A DNA stretch of 43,823 nucleotides. Source: a virus. Each line of letters opens with the position of its first letter. Positions within the stretch are counted from its first letter, which is position 1. The translations under genes were made by a program, and so were the position numbers. The notes beneath the pieces are model-generated. The model was not told where the DNA came from and made no database searches. It was given only the letters and a program-made list of their open reading frames with translations. Location: positions 1 through 43,823 of IMG/VR virus record IMGVR_UViG_3300017743_000025. The stretch is one strand, 5' to 3'. Below, piece after piece: positions 1 to 6,946 of the stretch.

Positions 1-123
1 CTCTGTAGACGTAATGGTGTCCAGACTATCGGGCAGTTCCACGACGAAATCATTGCACTTGTAGCAGATGGGCGACAAGAGCAGACAAAGCTGCTGATGG
101 AGAAAGCTATTGCAACTCTTAAC
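1..123. repeat. Terminal direct repeat, copy 1 (copy 2 at 43701-43823)
   Basis: Bases 1-123 are identical to the last 123 bases of the window, and both copies lie in the same codon frame of the DNA polymerase gene. An overlap inside a coding gene is what an assembler leaves when it closes a circular or circularly permuted molecule. It is less likely to be a physical phage end. The unique genome is therefore about 43,700 bp and complete. Confidence 0.95.
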
Positions 124-195
124 GACAAGCTAAAACTCAACGTGCCATTGGGTGTAGATGCACAATTCGGCACAAACTACGCAGAAATCCACTAG
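1..195 (+). CDS. DNA polymerase family A, C-terminal part (continues from 43823)
   Basis: This is the C-terminal end of the polymerase that starts at 42054; the gene is cut only by the opening of the contig. Reading from base 1 gives 64 codons and a TAG stop at 193-195. They include the motif C signature F-H-D-E (HDE at bases 40-48), which carries a metal-binding aspartate of the palm domain. Joined across the repeat the whole protein is 613 residues, shorter than T7 gp5 (about 700) but within the range of phage T7-type polymerases. The stop is followed at once by a C-run and the conserved promoter element that drives the SSB operon. Confidence 0.93.
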   Translation, partial: LCRRNGVQTIGQFHDEIIALVADGRQEQTKLLMEKAIATLNDKLKLNVPLGVDAQFGTNYAEIH

Positions 196-202
196 CCCCC
201 AC

Positions 203-230
203 TTTACTTTAGGCTCACTTAGGGCTTATA
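203..230 (+). promoter_or_regulatory. Conserved phage promoter element, copy 1 (SSB operon)
   Basis: TTTAC (203-207), 11 bases, then TTAGGGCTTATA (219-230). The same element with the same 11-base gap occurs at 39602-39629 (+) and 35177-35204 (-), each time in a gene-free gap before a major operon. Read as a promoter it has a -35-like TTTACT and a -10-like TATATA 18 bases later, with a conserved TTAGGGCT in the spacer. A C-run (GCCCCC) lies just upstream, as at the 39.6-kb copy. Recognition by the phage sigma-like protein is an inference. Confidence 0.75.
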
Positions 231-262
231 TATAGGTACAGCCAGAATAAGGAGACCCGACT

Positions 263-766
263 ATGGCTAAGACAAAGAACATCACTGCGGAAGGTACTGT
301 AGAGTACGCTCGCATCTTCTCTGACAACTTTGATGACAACATGGAATACCATGAAGCCACCCGTGGTCAGTACAACATGAACTTCTACCCTGACAATATC
401 GAGGAGTTCATCAACCAAGGTTTCCCAGAAGCTAAGGGCCAATGGAAAACCATCAAGGAAGGCAACCCAAGCTACGGCTCTGGCAAGTATGTCAAGCTGA
501 AGCGTCCAGTCTACAACCCAAACCTGCCCAATGAAGATGGTAGCAAGGGCGTAGAGATGGGTCCACCGAAGGTGCTTAACCGTACCACAGACCCTAATGG
601 TGCCTCTGAGTGGTCATTCACTGAGGATGGTGCTTTGGGTAATGGCACCCGTGTCAAGGCGTTGGTAAAGGTCTACGAAGGCCGTGCAGTCATCGACACT
701 CTTGAGAAGGTTGCTATTCTCGAACATGAGCCTTACGAGGTTGGTGTCAGCGGGGACAACTTCTGA
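263..766 (+). CDS. Single-stranded DNA-binding protein, T7 gp2.5-like
   Basis: The 167-residue product looks like a replication SSB of the T7 gp2.5 type. It has an OB-fold-sized body, a segment near residues 130-155 (TRVKALVKVYEGR...) typical of phage SSBs, and a tail ending in Asp-Asn-Phe. In gp2.5-type SSBs the acidic tail and terminal Phe contact polymerase and helicase. A good Shine-Dalgarno (AAGGAGA) precedes the ATG. It is the first gene behind the 203-230 promoter and follows the polymerase gene, as in many T7-like replication modules. It probably coats ssDNA at the fork. Assignment rests on pattern and context. Confidence 0.8.
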   Translation: MAKTKNITAEGTVEYARIFSDNFDDNMEYHEATRGQYNMNFYPDNIEEFINQGFPEAKGQWKTIKEGNPSYGSGKYVKLKRPVYNPNLPNEDGSKGVEMGPPKVLNRTTDPNGASEWSFTEDGALGNGTRVKALVKVYEGRAVIDTLEKVAILEHEPYEVGVSGDNF

Positions 767-975
767 TGCAACTCAAAGTCACAGTCACCCGTGACCTTGA
801 GGAAGATGGTGTCGATCAGGTTCTTACCCTAGAGCAGAGCGACATCGGAGAATATGTCCACGACACTCTCCGCTTCTTCCTTGAGGCAATGCAAGCAATG
901 GGCTTCAGCTACCTTGAAGCCCTTCAAGCCACAGCAGGTAGTGGCAACTCTTATTCCTCCGATGACTCCCGGTAG
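766..975 (+). CDS. Small acidic phage protein of unknown function
   Basis: The 69-residue product starts at an ATG that overlaps the SSB stop (TGATG), so the two are likely translationally coupled. It is acidic, with a helical stretch around residues 25-55 (DTLRFFLEAMQAMGF) and a Ser/Asp-rich end. I recognise no catalytic motif. Its position between the SSB and the exonuclease suggests a replication or recombination accessory role, but that is context only. Confidence 0.7.
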   Translation: MQLKVTVTRDLEEDGVDQVLTLEQSDIGEYVHDTLRFFLEAMQAMGFSYLEALQATAGSGNSYSSDDSR

Positions 976-1684
976 GAATATCTCGAAGACCTTTATCGAC
1001 GGCGATATAGTTGCGTATCGCATGGCAGCATCAGCAGACTCTAGGGGTTACGACTTCCAGACTGCTGCTGCCAACGTCGATGGGATGATCGAAGACATCA
1101 TCCATACCGCAATGGATTTTCCCGGCCCCGGATGTTTCAAGGTCTACTTGACGGGTCGGGGAAACTTCCGATACGATATTGCAAAAGCTGCGCCATATAA
1201 AGCCAACAGATCAGGCAAGCCAAAACCTGTTTTACTGCCGGAACTACGGCTGCATATGGAAGATAGGTGGAATGCAATCGTATCGGAAGGGGAAGAGGCA
1301 GACGACTTAATCTCAATGGCTGTTACACAGGAAGGCCCTACCTCTTGTGTGGCATCAATCGACAAGGACATGCTACAGTTGAACTGTTGGCATTACAACT
1401 TCGTTAAACGTCAGTGGAAGTTTGTCGAAGAGTTTGAGGGTCTGCACTTCTTCTACCAGCAAATCTTGATGGGCGATAATGCTGACAACATCAAGGGTAT
1501 TGATGGCATAGGTCCACAGAGGGCCGAAGTCATTCTTAAAGGGTGCGAGAGCGAGCAAGACCTCTACGAACGCTGCCTAGAAGCCTACTATGGCGACCGG
1601 GATAGGGTAGTAGAGAACGGAAGACTTCTCTGGCTAAGGCGACAGCCAGAGGAACTATGGGAGCCGCCAGATGGCAAACGCTAG
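962..1684 (+). CDS. 5'-3' exonuclease, T7 gp6 / FEN-like
   Basis: The 240-residue product carries the acidic clusters of the FEN-type 5' nuclease family. These are FIDGDIVAYR at the N-terminus, YKANR (a helical-arch lysine motif), EGEEADDL, SIDKDM, and a C-terminal helix-hairpin-helix region (GDNADNIKGIDGIGPQRA). It would remove RNA primers and degrade host DNA. The start at 962 is chosen because it lies just before the first catalytic Asp and overlaps the previous gene by 14 bases. The open frame extends upstream to an ATG at 854, but that would mean a 122-base overlap with no recognisable added domain. No strong ribosome site precedes 962, so the exact start is uncertain. Confidence 0.85.
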   Translation: MTPGRNISKTFIDGDIVAYRMAASADSRGYDFQTAAANVDGMIEDIIHTAMDFPGPGCFKVYLTGRGNFRYDIAKAAPYKANRSGKPKPVLLPELRLHMEDRWNAIVSEGEEADDLISMAVTQEGPTSCVASIDKDMLQLNCWHYNFVKRQWKFVEEFEGLHFFYQQILMGDNADNIKGIDGIGPQRAEVILKGCESEQDLYERCLEAYYGDRDRVVENGRLLWLRRQPEELWEPPDGKR

Positions 1685-2012
1685 GTCTTCCAAGGCCAAG
1701 GGACGGCTAGGACAACAAGAAGTCCGAGATGCTATCCTTAAGACCTTTCCCCACTTAGAGCCTGATGATGTCAGGTCCACAGCTATGGGACAGAACGGGG
1801 AGGACATTCAGTTGTCCCCCCTAGCCCGTAAGAGTTTACCAATATCGGTAGAAGTCAAGAGACGAAAAGACTTCGCAACACTTTATAACTACGTTGACCA
1901 AGCCAAGCAGGACGGCAAGCATGAACCTGTAGTCTTCCTTCGGGGAGATAGAAAGCCTTGGTTGGCGGTTATCAGCATGGAGCATTACCTAGAGCTATGT
2001 CAGAAGAAATGA
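1671..2012 (+). CDS. Putative PD-(D/E)XK endonuclease
   Basis: The 113-residue basic protein has the core layout of a PD-(D/E)XK nuclease: a helix, then GEDI (Asp45), then a beta strand ending in E61-V-K63 (SVEVKRR), then a helix and strand (PVVFLRGDRKPWLAVI). It overlaps the exonuclease by 14 bases. Its place between the 5' exonuclease and nucleotide genes suits a recombination or host-DNA degradation nuclease, functionally like T7 endonuclease I or a VRR-NUC protein. The subfamily is uncertain. Confidence 0.7.
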   Translation: MANARSSKAKGRLGQQEVRDAILKTFPHLEPDDVRSTAMGQNGEDIQLSPLARKSLPISVEVKRRKDFATLYNYVDQAKQDGKHEPVVFLRGDRKPWLAVISMEHYLELCQKK

Positions 2013-2227
2013 TTTACTTCGTCTACGGACGAATGGATGAAGAATCCGCTGGCGGCTGGGTAGAACTCTGGGGTGGTAGTTATGGAGACTGTGTGGATTA
2101 CGTCAATTCGCCACAAGCCCGTCTTGACATTGACATGGGGGTTTACATATCCCACGTTATTTTGGACGAGGATTACGTCGATGCGATTATGGAGGCGGCA
2201 GGAGCGGATGGACAAACAATACATTAG
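2009..2227 (+). CDS. Small acidic hypothetical protein
   Basis: The 72-residue product is acidic and rich in aromatic residues, and starts at the ATG of an ATGA overlap with the nuclease stop, preceded by AGAAG. An in-frame ATG at 1997 (76 residues) is an alternative. No known domain is recognised. It belongs to the tightly packed run of small genes between the nuclease and MazG. Confidence 0.6.
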   Translation: MIYFVYGRMDEESAGGWVELWGGSYGDCVDYVNSPQARLDIDMGVYISHVILDEDYVDAIMEAAGADGQTIH

Positions 2228-2366
2228 TAAGCTGCTAAGTCAGTACGGATTAAGACAGATTTTAGCAGACAGCAGTATTACCATTGTTGAGGCTCTAGAG
2301 GTTCTAGAGGAGCTTGGCTTTATCGACTTGGAGCAATATGGGGATGAGCATGGAGCAGATGATTAA
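2208..2366 (+). CDS. Small hypothetical protein
   Basis: The 52-residue product (MDKQYISKLL...) starts at 2208 behind a strong ribosome site (GGAGGCGGCAGGAGCGG), overlapping the previous gene by 20 bases. The frame is open further upstream, but this start has by far the best ribosome site. The sequence is helical and acidic at the C-terminus. No function is recognised. Confidence 0.6.
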   Translation: MDKQYISKLLSQYGLRQILADSSITIVEALEVLEELGFIDLEQYGDEHGADD

Positions 2367-2514
2367 CATGGCGGTGTTGGTGGGCCTTATGTCCCCCTTC
2401 ATTATCGTAGGTACTGGTGTGGTTTTAGGATTGACCATTGCTATCTCTAACCTTATGCTGGGTCTGGTGATTGGCCTTATGTCAATCTTTGGAGCAGAAC
2501 AGGAAGACGAATGA
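2338..2514 (+). CDS. Small membrane protein with two predicted segments
   Basis: The 58-residue product consists almost entirely of two hydrophobic stretches (MAVLVGLMSPFIIVGTGVV and a second of similar length), followed by a short acidic tail (GAEQEDE). The start at 2338 follows GGAGCAAT; ATGs at 2344 and 2350 are also possible. It overlaps its neighbours by a few bases on both sides, including ATGA with mazG. It could be an inner-membrane protein acting on host physiology or superinfection. It is far from the lysis genes, so a holin role is not favoured. Confidence 0.6.
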   Translation: MGMSMEQMINMAVLVGLMSPFIIVGTGVVLGLTIAISNLMLGLVIGLMSIFGAEQEDE

Positions 2515-2894
2515 TTAAACACGTCACCAAGCAGGAGCTTGTGTCAGCCTTTACTAAGGCTATGGATCAAGTCTACGATCAAGAGCCAGACGTAGAGACG
2601 GCCATGCTACGACAAAGCCTTATTATGGAAGAGGCCAAAGAGGTCACACAAGAGCTACTACGGCCTGTCATCAACAAAGTAGCACTCACCAAAGAGTTAG
2701 CTGACCTGCTGTATGTAGTGCATGGAACAGCAGTAGCCTTTGGTCTGCCACTAGATGTAGCCTTCAACCGAGTGCATGACAGTAACATGTCTAAGCTGGG
2801 GCCTGATGGAAAACCTCTTTACAGGGACGATGGCAAAGTGCTAAAAGGCCCTAACTACCAACCACCAAAGCTGGATGATTTGTTCGATGAGTAA
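2511..2894 (+). CDS. mazG: MazG-like nucleotide pyrophosphohydrolase
   Basis: The 127-residue all-helical protein carries the MazG / PRA-PH pattern: L-I-M-E-E-A-K-E-V-T near residue 38 and KELADLLYVVHGTA near residue 61, supplying the acidic metal ligands. It ends in the segment DGKPLYRDDGKVLKGPNY, which I know from phage MazG proteins. This family hydrolyses (d)NTPs or alarmones to monophosphates. It is placed directly before nrdJ, consistent with nucleotide-pool management. It starts in an ATGA overlap with the previous gene. Confidence 0.8.
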   Translation: MIKHVTKQELVSAFTKAMDQVYDQEPDVETAMLRQSLIMEEAKEVTQELLRPVINKVALTKELADLLYVVHGTAVAFGLPLDVAFNRVHDSNMSKLGPDGKPLYRDDGKVLKGPNYQPPKLDDLFDE

Positions 2895-4788
2895 TCAACT
2901 ACCCACCCCCTACCAACAGTTTATTGCCAAGTCTCGCTATGCTCGTTGGCTTGAGTCTGAGAACCGTCGTGAAGATTGGTCTGAGACTGTAGACCGCTAC
3001 ATGGAGAATGTTGTAGGCCTGAGTGTCGGAGAAGAGGAAGCAAGCAAACTCTCCTCTGCTATCTTAGGTCTGGAAGTCATGCCGTCTATGCGTGCTATGA
3101 TGACTGCTGGTCCTGCCTTGCACCGTGACAACACCTCTGGTTACAACTGTAGCTATCTCCCGGTAGACGATCCTAAGAGCTTCGATGAGGCTATGTTCAT
3201 CCTGCTCTGTGGCACTGGTGTAGGCTTCTCTGTGGAGCGTCAGTACATCTCCAAGCTGCCAGAGGTTCCAGATACCCTGTTCGACAGCGAGACTACCGTA
3301 GTAGTCAAGGACAGCAAAGAGGGTTGGGCCAAGTCCCTGCGTCAGGTACTGTCACTGCTATGGGCTGGTGAAATCCCCAAGTGGGATACCTCTAAGGTAC
3401 GTCCTGCTGGTGCTAGACTCAAGACCTTTGGTGGACGTGCCAGTGGTCCTGCACCTTTGATCGACCTGTTTAACTTCGCTGTTGCTATCTTCAAGAAGGC
3501 ACAGGGCCGTAAGCTGACTTCCCTTGAGTGTCACGATTTGATGTGTAAGATTGGTCAGGTTGTAGTGGTAGGCGGTGTACGTCGCTCTGCTATGATTAGC
3601 CTGTCTAACCTGTCTGATGATCGTATGCGCAATGCTAAGTCTGGCAACTGGTGGGACAATGAAGGTCAACGTGCCTTGGCTAACAATTCTGTGGCTTACA
3701 CTGAGAAGCCAGATGTAGAGTTGTTTATGAAGGAGTGGGCTTCCCTTATCGAGTCCAAGTCCGGTGAGCGTGGCATCTTCAACCGTGTGGCTTCTAAGGA
3801 GCAAGCAGCTAAGAATGGCCGTCGAGACCCAGAGTGGGAATTTGGCACCAATCCATGCTCAGAGATCATCTTGCGCCCGTATCAGTTCTGTAACCTCACA
3901 GAGGTTGTGGTACGAGCCACAGATAACATCGACACCCTCTCTGAGAAGGTACGTCTGGCTACGATCCTTGGCACCATCCAAGCCACCTACACTGAGTTCC
4001 CATACCTTCGTAAGGTCTGGAAGGACAACACAGAAGCAGAGCGTTTGCTTGGTGTTTCCCTCACGGGAATTATGGATAACCCTTTGATGACCAGTGAGAA
4101 TGCTGGCTTGGAGAAGACCCTTGAACATCTACGAAGTGTCGCTGTTAGCACTAACGCAGAGTGGGCCGACCGTCTTGGTATCCCTCAGTCAGCAGCCATC
4201 ACCTGTGTTAAACCGTCTGGGACGGTGTCTCAGTTGGTTGATTCTGCCAGCGGTATCCATGCTCGGCATTCTGAATACTACATCCGTACTGTAAGGGGCG
4301 ACATCAAAGACCCTCTGACTGACTTTATGAAGGCCCAAGGTATCCCCTGTGAGCCTTGTGTGATGAAGCCAGACAGCACTGTAGTCTTCAGCTTCCCGGT
4401 ACAGGCCCCTGATAACTGTGTTACTCGCAACGTAATGACAGCCGTAGAGCAGCTAGAGACTTGGTTGATGTACCAACGTCACTGGTGTGAGCATAAGCCT
4501 TCTGTGACCATCACAGTTCGTGATGAGGAATGGCTAGAGGTTGGTGCATTCGTCTACAAGTATTTTGACGAAATGTCTGGTGTGTCTTTCTTACCACACT
4601 CTGACCACACTTACCAGCAAGCTCCTTATCAAGAGTGTAGCCAAGAAGAGTACGAAGAACTTGCAGAAAAGATGCCAAAGTCTATTGACTGGTCTGGCCT
4701 AGCCCTGTACGAACTAGAGGATAATACTTCTGGAATGCAGACTATGGCTTGTTCAGCAGATAGCTGCGAGATTGTGGACATTACATGA
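2887..4788 (+). CDS. nrdJ: Adenosylcobalamin-dependent ribonucleotide reductase (class II, monomeric type)
   Basis: The 633-residue product reduces ribonucleotides to deoxyribonucleotides using coenzyme B12. Visible signatures are the first redox Cys (SGYNCSY, C88), GGVRRSAMIS near 229-238, NPCSEI with thiyl Cys324 and Glu326, CVKPSGTVS, and a C-terminal redox pair C622-x4-C627 (CSADSC). Length and order fit the Lactobacillus-type monomeric triphosphate reductase. The start at 2887 overlaps the MazG stop; the frame extends 12 bases further upstream. Glutaredoxin and ThyX lie just downstream in the same operon, giving a compact dNTP pathway. The host must make or import cobalamin. Confidence 0.93.
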   Translation: MSNQLPTPYQQFIAKSRYARWLESENRREDWSETVDRYMENVVGLSVGEEEASKLSSAILGLEVMPSMRAMMTAGPALHRDNTSGYNCSYLPVDDPKSFDEAMFILLCGTGVGFSVERQYISKLPEVPDTLFDSETTVVVKDSKEGWAKSLRQVLSLLWAGEIPKWDTSKVRPAGARLKTFGGRASGPAPLIDLFNFAVAIFKKAQGRKLTSLECHDLMCKIGQVVVVGGVRRSAMISLSNLSDDRMRNAKSGNWWDNEGQRALANNSVAYTEKPDVELFMKEWASLIESKSGERGIFNRVASKEQAAKNGRRDPEWEFGTNPCSEIILRPYQFCNLTEVVVRATDNIDTLSEKVRLATILGTIQATYTEFPYLRKVWKDNTEAERLLGVSLTGIMDNPLMTSENAGLEKTLEHLRSVAVSTNAEWADRLGIPQSAAITCVKPSGTVSQLVDSASGIHARHSEYYIRTVRGDIKDPLTDFMKAQGIPCEPCVMKPDSTVVFSFPVQAPDNCVTRNVMTAVEQLETWLMYQRHWCEHKPSVTITVRDEEWLEVGAFVYKYFDEMSGVSFLPHSDHTYQQAPYQECSQEEYEELAEKMPKSIDWSGLALYELEDNTSGMQTMACSADSCEIVDIT

Positions 4789-5504
4789 GACACTTAGATT
4801 TGTGTTCAGGCATAGGGGGCTTCTCTCTTGCCTTTGAGAGTGAGGGATTTGAAACAGTGGGGTTTGCGGAAGTGGACCCTTACTGTTCTCAGGTCTTGAA
4901 GAAGAACTGGCCTAGTGTCCCTAATTACGGTGATGTAAAGGAGATAGCAAATGACACAACAACTCTCCCTGAGTTTGACATCCTCACAGCAGGATACCCT
5001 TGCCAGCCCTTCTCTACGTCCGGTGAAAAGCGAGGTGAAGCTGACCCCCGGCATATTTGGCCCGACATCCGGGAAATCGTCCAGTCAAGAAAGCCCTCTT
5101 GGTGCGTGTTCGAGAATGTTGTTGGACACATCAATTTGGGGATCGACACGGTGCTGTCTAACTTGGAAGAAGACGGCTACGAAACAAGGCCGTTTGTTAT
5201 TCCGGCTGTCGCCGTCGATGCTCCCCACAAGAGACTTCGGGTCTGGATTCTGGCCTACACCTCAAGCGGGGGACAACATAAGCAGGGGACACTTGGGAAA
5301 TCCTTGCGTCCAGAGGCGTATCAAGATAGGAAAACAAGTAAACCTGTCGATGGTGGTTTCAGACAAGTCTGGAAAACTGAACCCAACGTGGGTAGAGTGG
5401 CTGATGGGATACCCGACCAATCACACCGAATTAAAGCCCTTGGAAACGCAGTAGTCCCTCAAGTAGCTCGTCGGATTGCCCACTGTATTAGGTTAGCAGC
5501 ATGA
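4785..5504 (+). CDS. DNA (cytosine-5) methyltransferase, short form
   Basis: The 239-residue product has the conserved m5C methyltransferase motifs in canonical order: I (DLCSGIGGFSLAF, 5-17), IV (GYPCQPFS, catalytic C73), VI (F-E110-N-V), VIII (HKRLRVWIL, 148-156) and X (GNAVVPQVA, 220-228). Only about 40 residues separate motif VIII from the TEPNVGRVADG segment, so the target recognition domain is very small. It would methylate phage DNA against host restriction. No cognate restriction gene is nearby. It overlaps nrdJ by 4 bases and thyX by 4 bases. A second long frame (4951-5454) lies inside it. Confidence 0.9.
   Translation: MRHLDLCSGIGGFSLAFESEGFETVGFAEVDPYCSQVLKKNWPSVPNYGDVKEIANDTTTLPEFDILTAGYPCQPFSTSGEKRGEADPRHIWPDIREIVQSRKPSWCVFENVVGHINLGIDTVLSNLEEDGYETRPFVIPAVAVDAPHKRLRVWILAYTSSGGQHKQGTLGKSLRPEAYQDRKTSKPVDGGFRQVWKTEPNVGRVADGIPDQSHRIKALGNAVVPQVARRIAHCIRLAA
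4951..5454 (+). CDS. Candidate overprinted gene inside the methyltransferase (+1 frame)
   Basis: This 167-residue frame is shifted +1 relative to the methyltransferase and starts at an ATG (MTQQLSLSLTSS). It looks protein-like. It contains STRCCLTWKKTAT...LLFRLSPS, GFWPTPQAGDN and LNPTWVEWLMGYP, patterns I recall from phage ORFs encoded beside cytosine methylases. The same DNA near 5360-5450 reads as LNPTWVEWLMGYP in this frame and as TEPNVGRVADGIP in the methylase frame. Both are familiar motifs. No clear ribosome site is visible, so expression may need re-initiation or it may be a relic of a methylase-fusion arrangement. Treat as a candidate. Confidence 0.5.
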   Translation: MTQQLSLSLTSSQQDTLASPSLRPVKSEVKLTPGIFGPTSGKSSSQESPLGACSRMLLDTSIWGSTRCCLTWKKTATKQGRLLFRLSPSMLPTRDFGSGFWPTPQAGDNISRGHLGNPCVQRRIKIGKQVNLSMVVSDKSGKLNPTWVEWLMGYPTNHTELKPLETQ

Positions 5505-6139
5505 TTAACGTAGTTCTAAAGCATCACTGTGGCAGTGATTTGACGACGGTAAACTCGGCTCGGGTCTCCTTTTCTAAGGAGTCCGACGCCCTTTCTGCCA
5601 AAGACGAAAAGCTGATCCACTACCTAGCAGAGCATGAGCATACGTCTCCCTTCGGTCATGCCTTTGTGACCTTCAAGGTGGATGCTCCTGTCTTTGTAGC
5701 CCGACAACTGGTTAAGCATAAGTTCCTACGCTGGAACGAGGTGAGCCGTAGGTACGTTGATGAAGAGCCTGACATCTACAGCCCTGACTTCTGGCGTACT
5801 CGACCAGACAATAAGAAGCAGGGTTCTGGTCAGGCTTTTGAGCGGGATCATCAGCAGTTCCTACAACAGCAGTATGTAGAAATCATGGATCGTGTGCTGC
5901 ATATGTATGAGTACATGACCGCCTATGGCGTAGCACCAGAGCAAGCTCGTATGATGTTGCCACAGTCCATGATGACAAGCTGGTGGTGGTCTGGTAGCCT
6001 TGATGCCTTTGCTGATATGTGTAAGCTACGACTTGGACCTGACAGTCAGTCAGAGACCCGTGAGGTAGCAATACAGATTGCAGAGTATATGACTGACCTG
6101 TTTCCTATCTCTTGGAAAGCACTTATGGAGAACGACTAA
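5501..6139 (+). CDS. thyX: Flavin-dependent thymidylate synthase
   Basis: The 212-residue product makes dTMP from dUMP with FAD and methylene-tetrahydrofolate. The ThyX signature RHR-x7-S appears here as K72-H-K74 ... S82, within KHKFLRWNEVSRRY. The spacing is exact but both arginines are lysines. Upstream HTSPFGHAFVTF and downstream QARMMLPQSM also fit the family. It overlaps the methylase by 4 bases and is followed immediately by glutaredoxin (TAATG). Together with nrdJ it provides dTTP independent of host ThyA. Confidence 0.9.
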   Translation: MINVVLKHHCGSDLTTVNSARVSFSKESDALSAKDEKLIHYLAEHEHTSPFGHAFVTFKVDAPVFVARQLVKHKFLRWNEVSRRYVDEEPDIYSPDFWRTRPDNKKQGSGQAFERDHQQFLQQQYVEIMDRVLHMYEYMTAYGVAPEQARMMLPQSMMTSWWWSGSLDAFADMCKLRLGPDSQSETREVAIQIAEYMTDLFPISWKALMEND

Positions 6140-6375
6140 TGCCCTACACTATCATCACTCAGCCCAACTGTCCTGCCTGTCAGAACGCTAAGAAAGAGCT
6201 TACGCTTTCTGCTAAGACCTATCTAGAGGTGGACATTACCCGGTATGAGAACCAGTATATTAAGAACCTGATGAAGTGGTCGGGGCTTGACACAGTACCT
6301 CAGATATGGAACCATGAGGGAGATTATATAGGCGGCTATAAGGAGCTACAAGAGTATGACAAAGAACTACGCTAA
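6139..6375 (+). CDS. Glutaredoxin
   Basis: The 78-residue product has a thioredoxin-fold layout with an N-terminal redox site CPAC (residues 11-14), the cis-Pro segment TVPQIW, and GDYIGGYKEL near the C-terminus as in glutaredoxins. It probably re-reduces the C-terminal Cys pair of the phage NrdJ. The start at 6139 shares one base with the ThyX stop (TAATG). An in-frame upstream ATG at 6112 would add 9 residues with no family support. Confidence 0.88.
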   Translation: MPYTIITQPNCPACQNAKKELTLSAKTYLEVDITRYENQYIKNLMKWSGLDTVPQIWNHEGDYIGGYKELQEYDKELR

Positions 6376-6946
6376 GTTCGATAAAGAACGCTACGACAAG
6401 TTTGATGGCCAAGCCAAGGATGCTCTGGTAGACTACCTTGAGCAAGAGGGCCATCATATCAAGCGGGTAAAGGAAGACTACCTTGCTGATGTAGTATCAA
6501 CTAAGGATGGGGAGACCTTCTACAGTGAAGCAGAGATTAAAACCGCTTGGAAAGAGAGTTGGCCAGCGGACTGGAAAGACCTCCGCATTCCGGGGCGGAA
6601 GGCACGGCTCCTACAGAAGCACGCAACGATCACGTTCTTCGTATTTCGTAGTGACGTGCAAGAGTGCTGGATCGTCCGAGGGAAGCAACTGACCTTAGAC
6701 CAACTCAAAGAAGCCTATGGCCCTAAGATTAGCAAGGGCGAAATGTTCTTTCATATTCCTGTTAAAGAAGCGAAGCTAATTCGACATGACGAAAACGGTT
6801 GGACGGAAGTCATCCAAGAAGAACCATCAGCCTCAACTGCCAAAAAGACCACCACTGGAACCAAAGACGGAACGGCAAAAGCTGTACCTAAACGCACTAA
6901 AGACCAGTCCACAGACGATAGTGCTGGGACCAGCGGGGACGGGTAA
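6356..6946 (+). CDS. Putative PD-(D/E)XK nuclease with low-complexity tail
   Basis: In the 196-residue product the first 110 residues fit a PD-(D/E)XK nuclease: a helix (AKDALVDYLEQEG), ADVVSTKDG (Asp45), SEAEIKTAW (E60-x-K62), then a strand ATITFFVFRSD. The last 55 residues are Ser/Thr/Lys-rich (STAKKTTTGTKDG...) and are encoded by DNA that also encodes the start of PhoH in another frame. That tail looks like a by-product of overlap. The role could be host-DNA degradation or recombination. It starts 20 bases before the glutaredoxin stop. Confidence 0.68.
   Translation: MTKNYAKFDKERYDKFDGQAKDALVDYLEQEGHHIKRVKEDYLADVVSTKDGETFYSEAEIKTAWKESWPADWKDLRIPGRKARLLQKHATITFFVFRSDVQECWIVRGKQLTLDQLKEAYGPKISKGEMFFHIPVKEAKLIRHDENGWTEVIQEEPSASTAKKTTTGTKDGTAKAVPKRTKDQSTDDSAGTSGDG

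Noticed and set aside
3358-3804. A 148-codon minus-strand frame inside nrdJ
   Set aside because: Antisense to a strongly conserved enzyme gene and without any domain.
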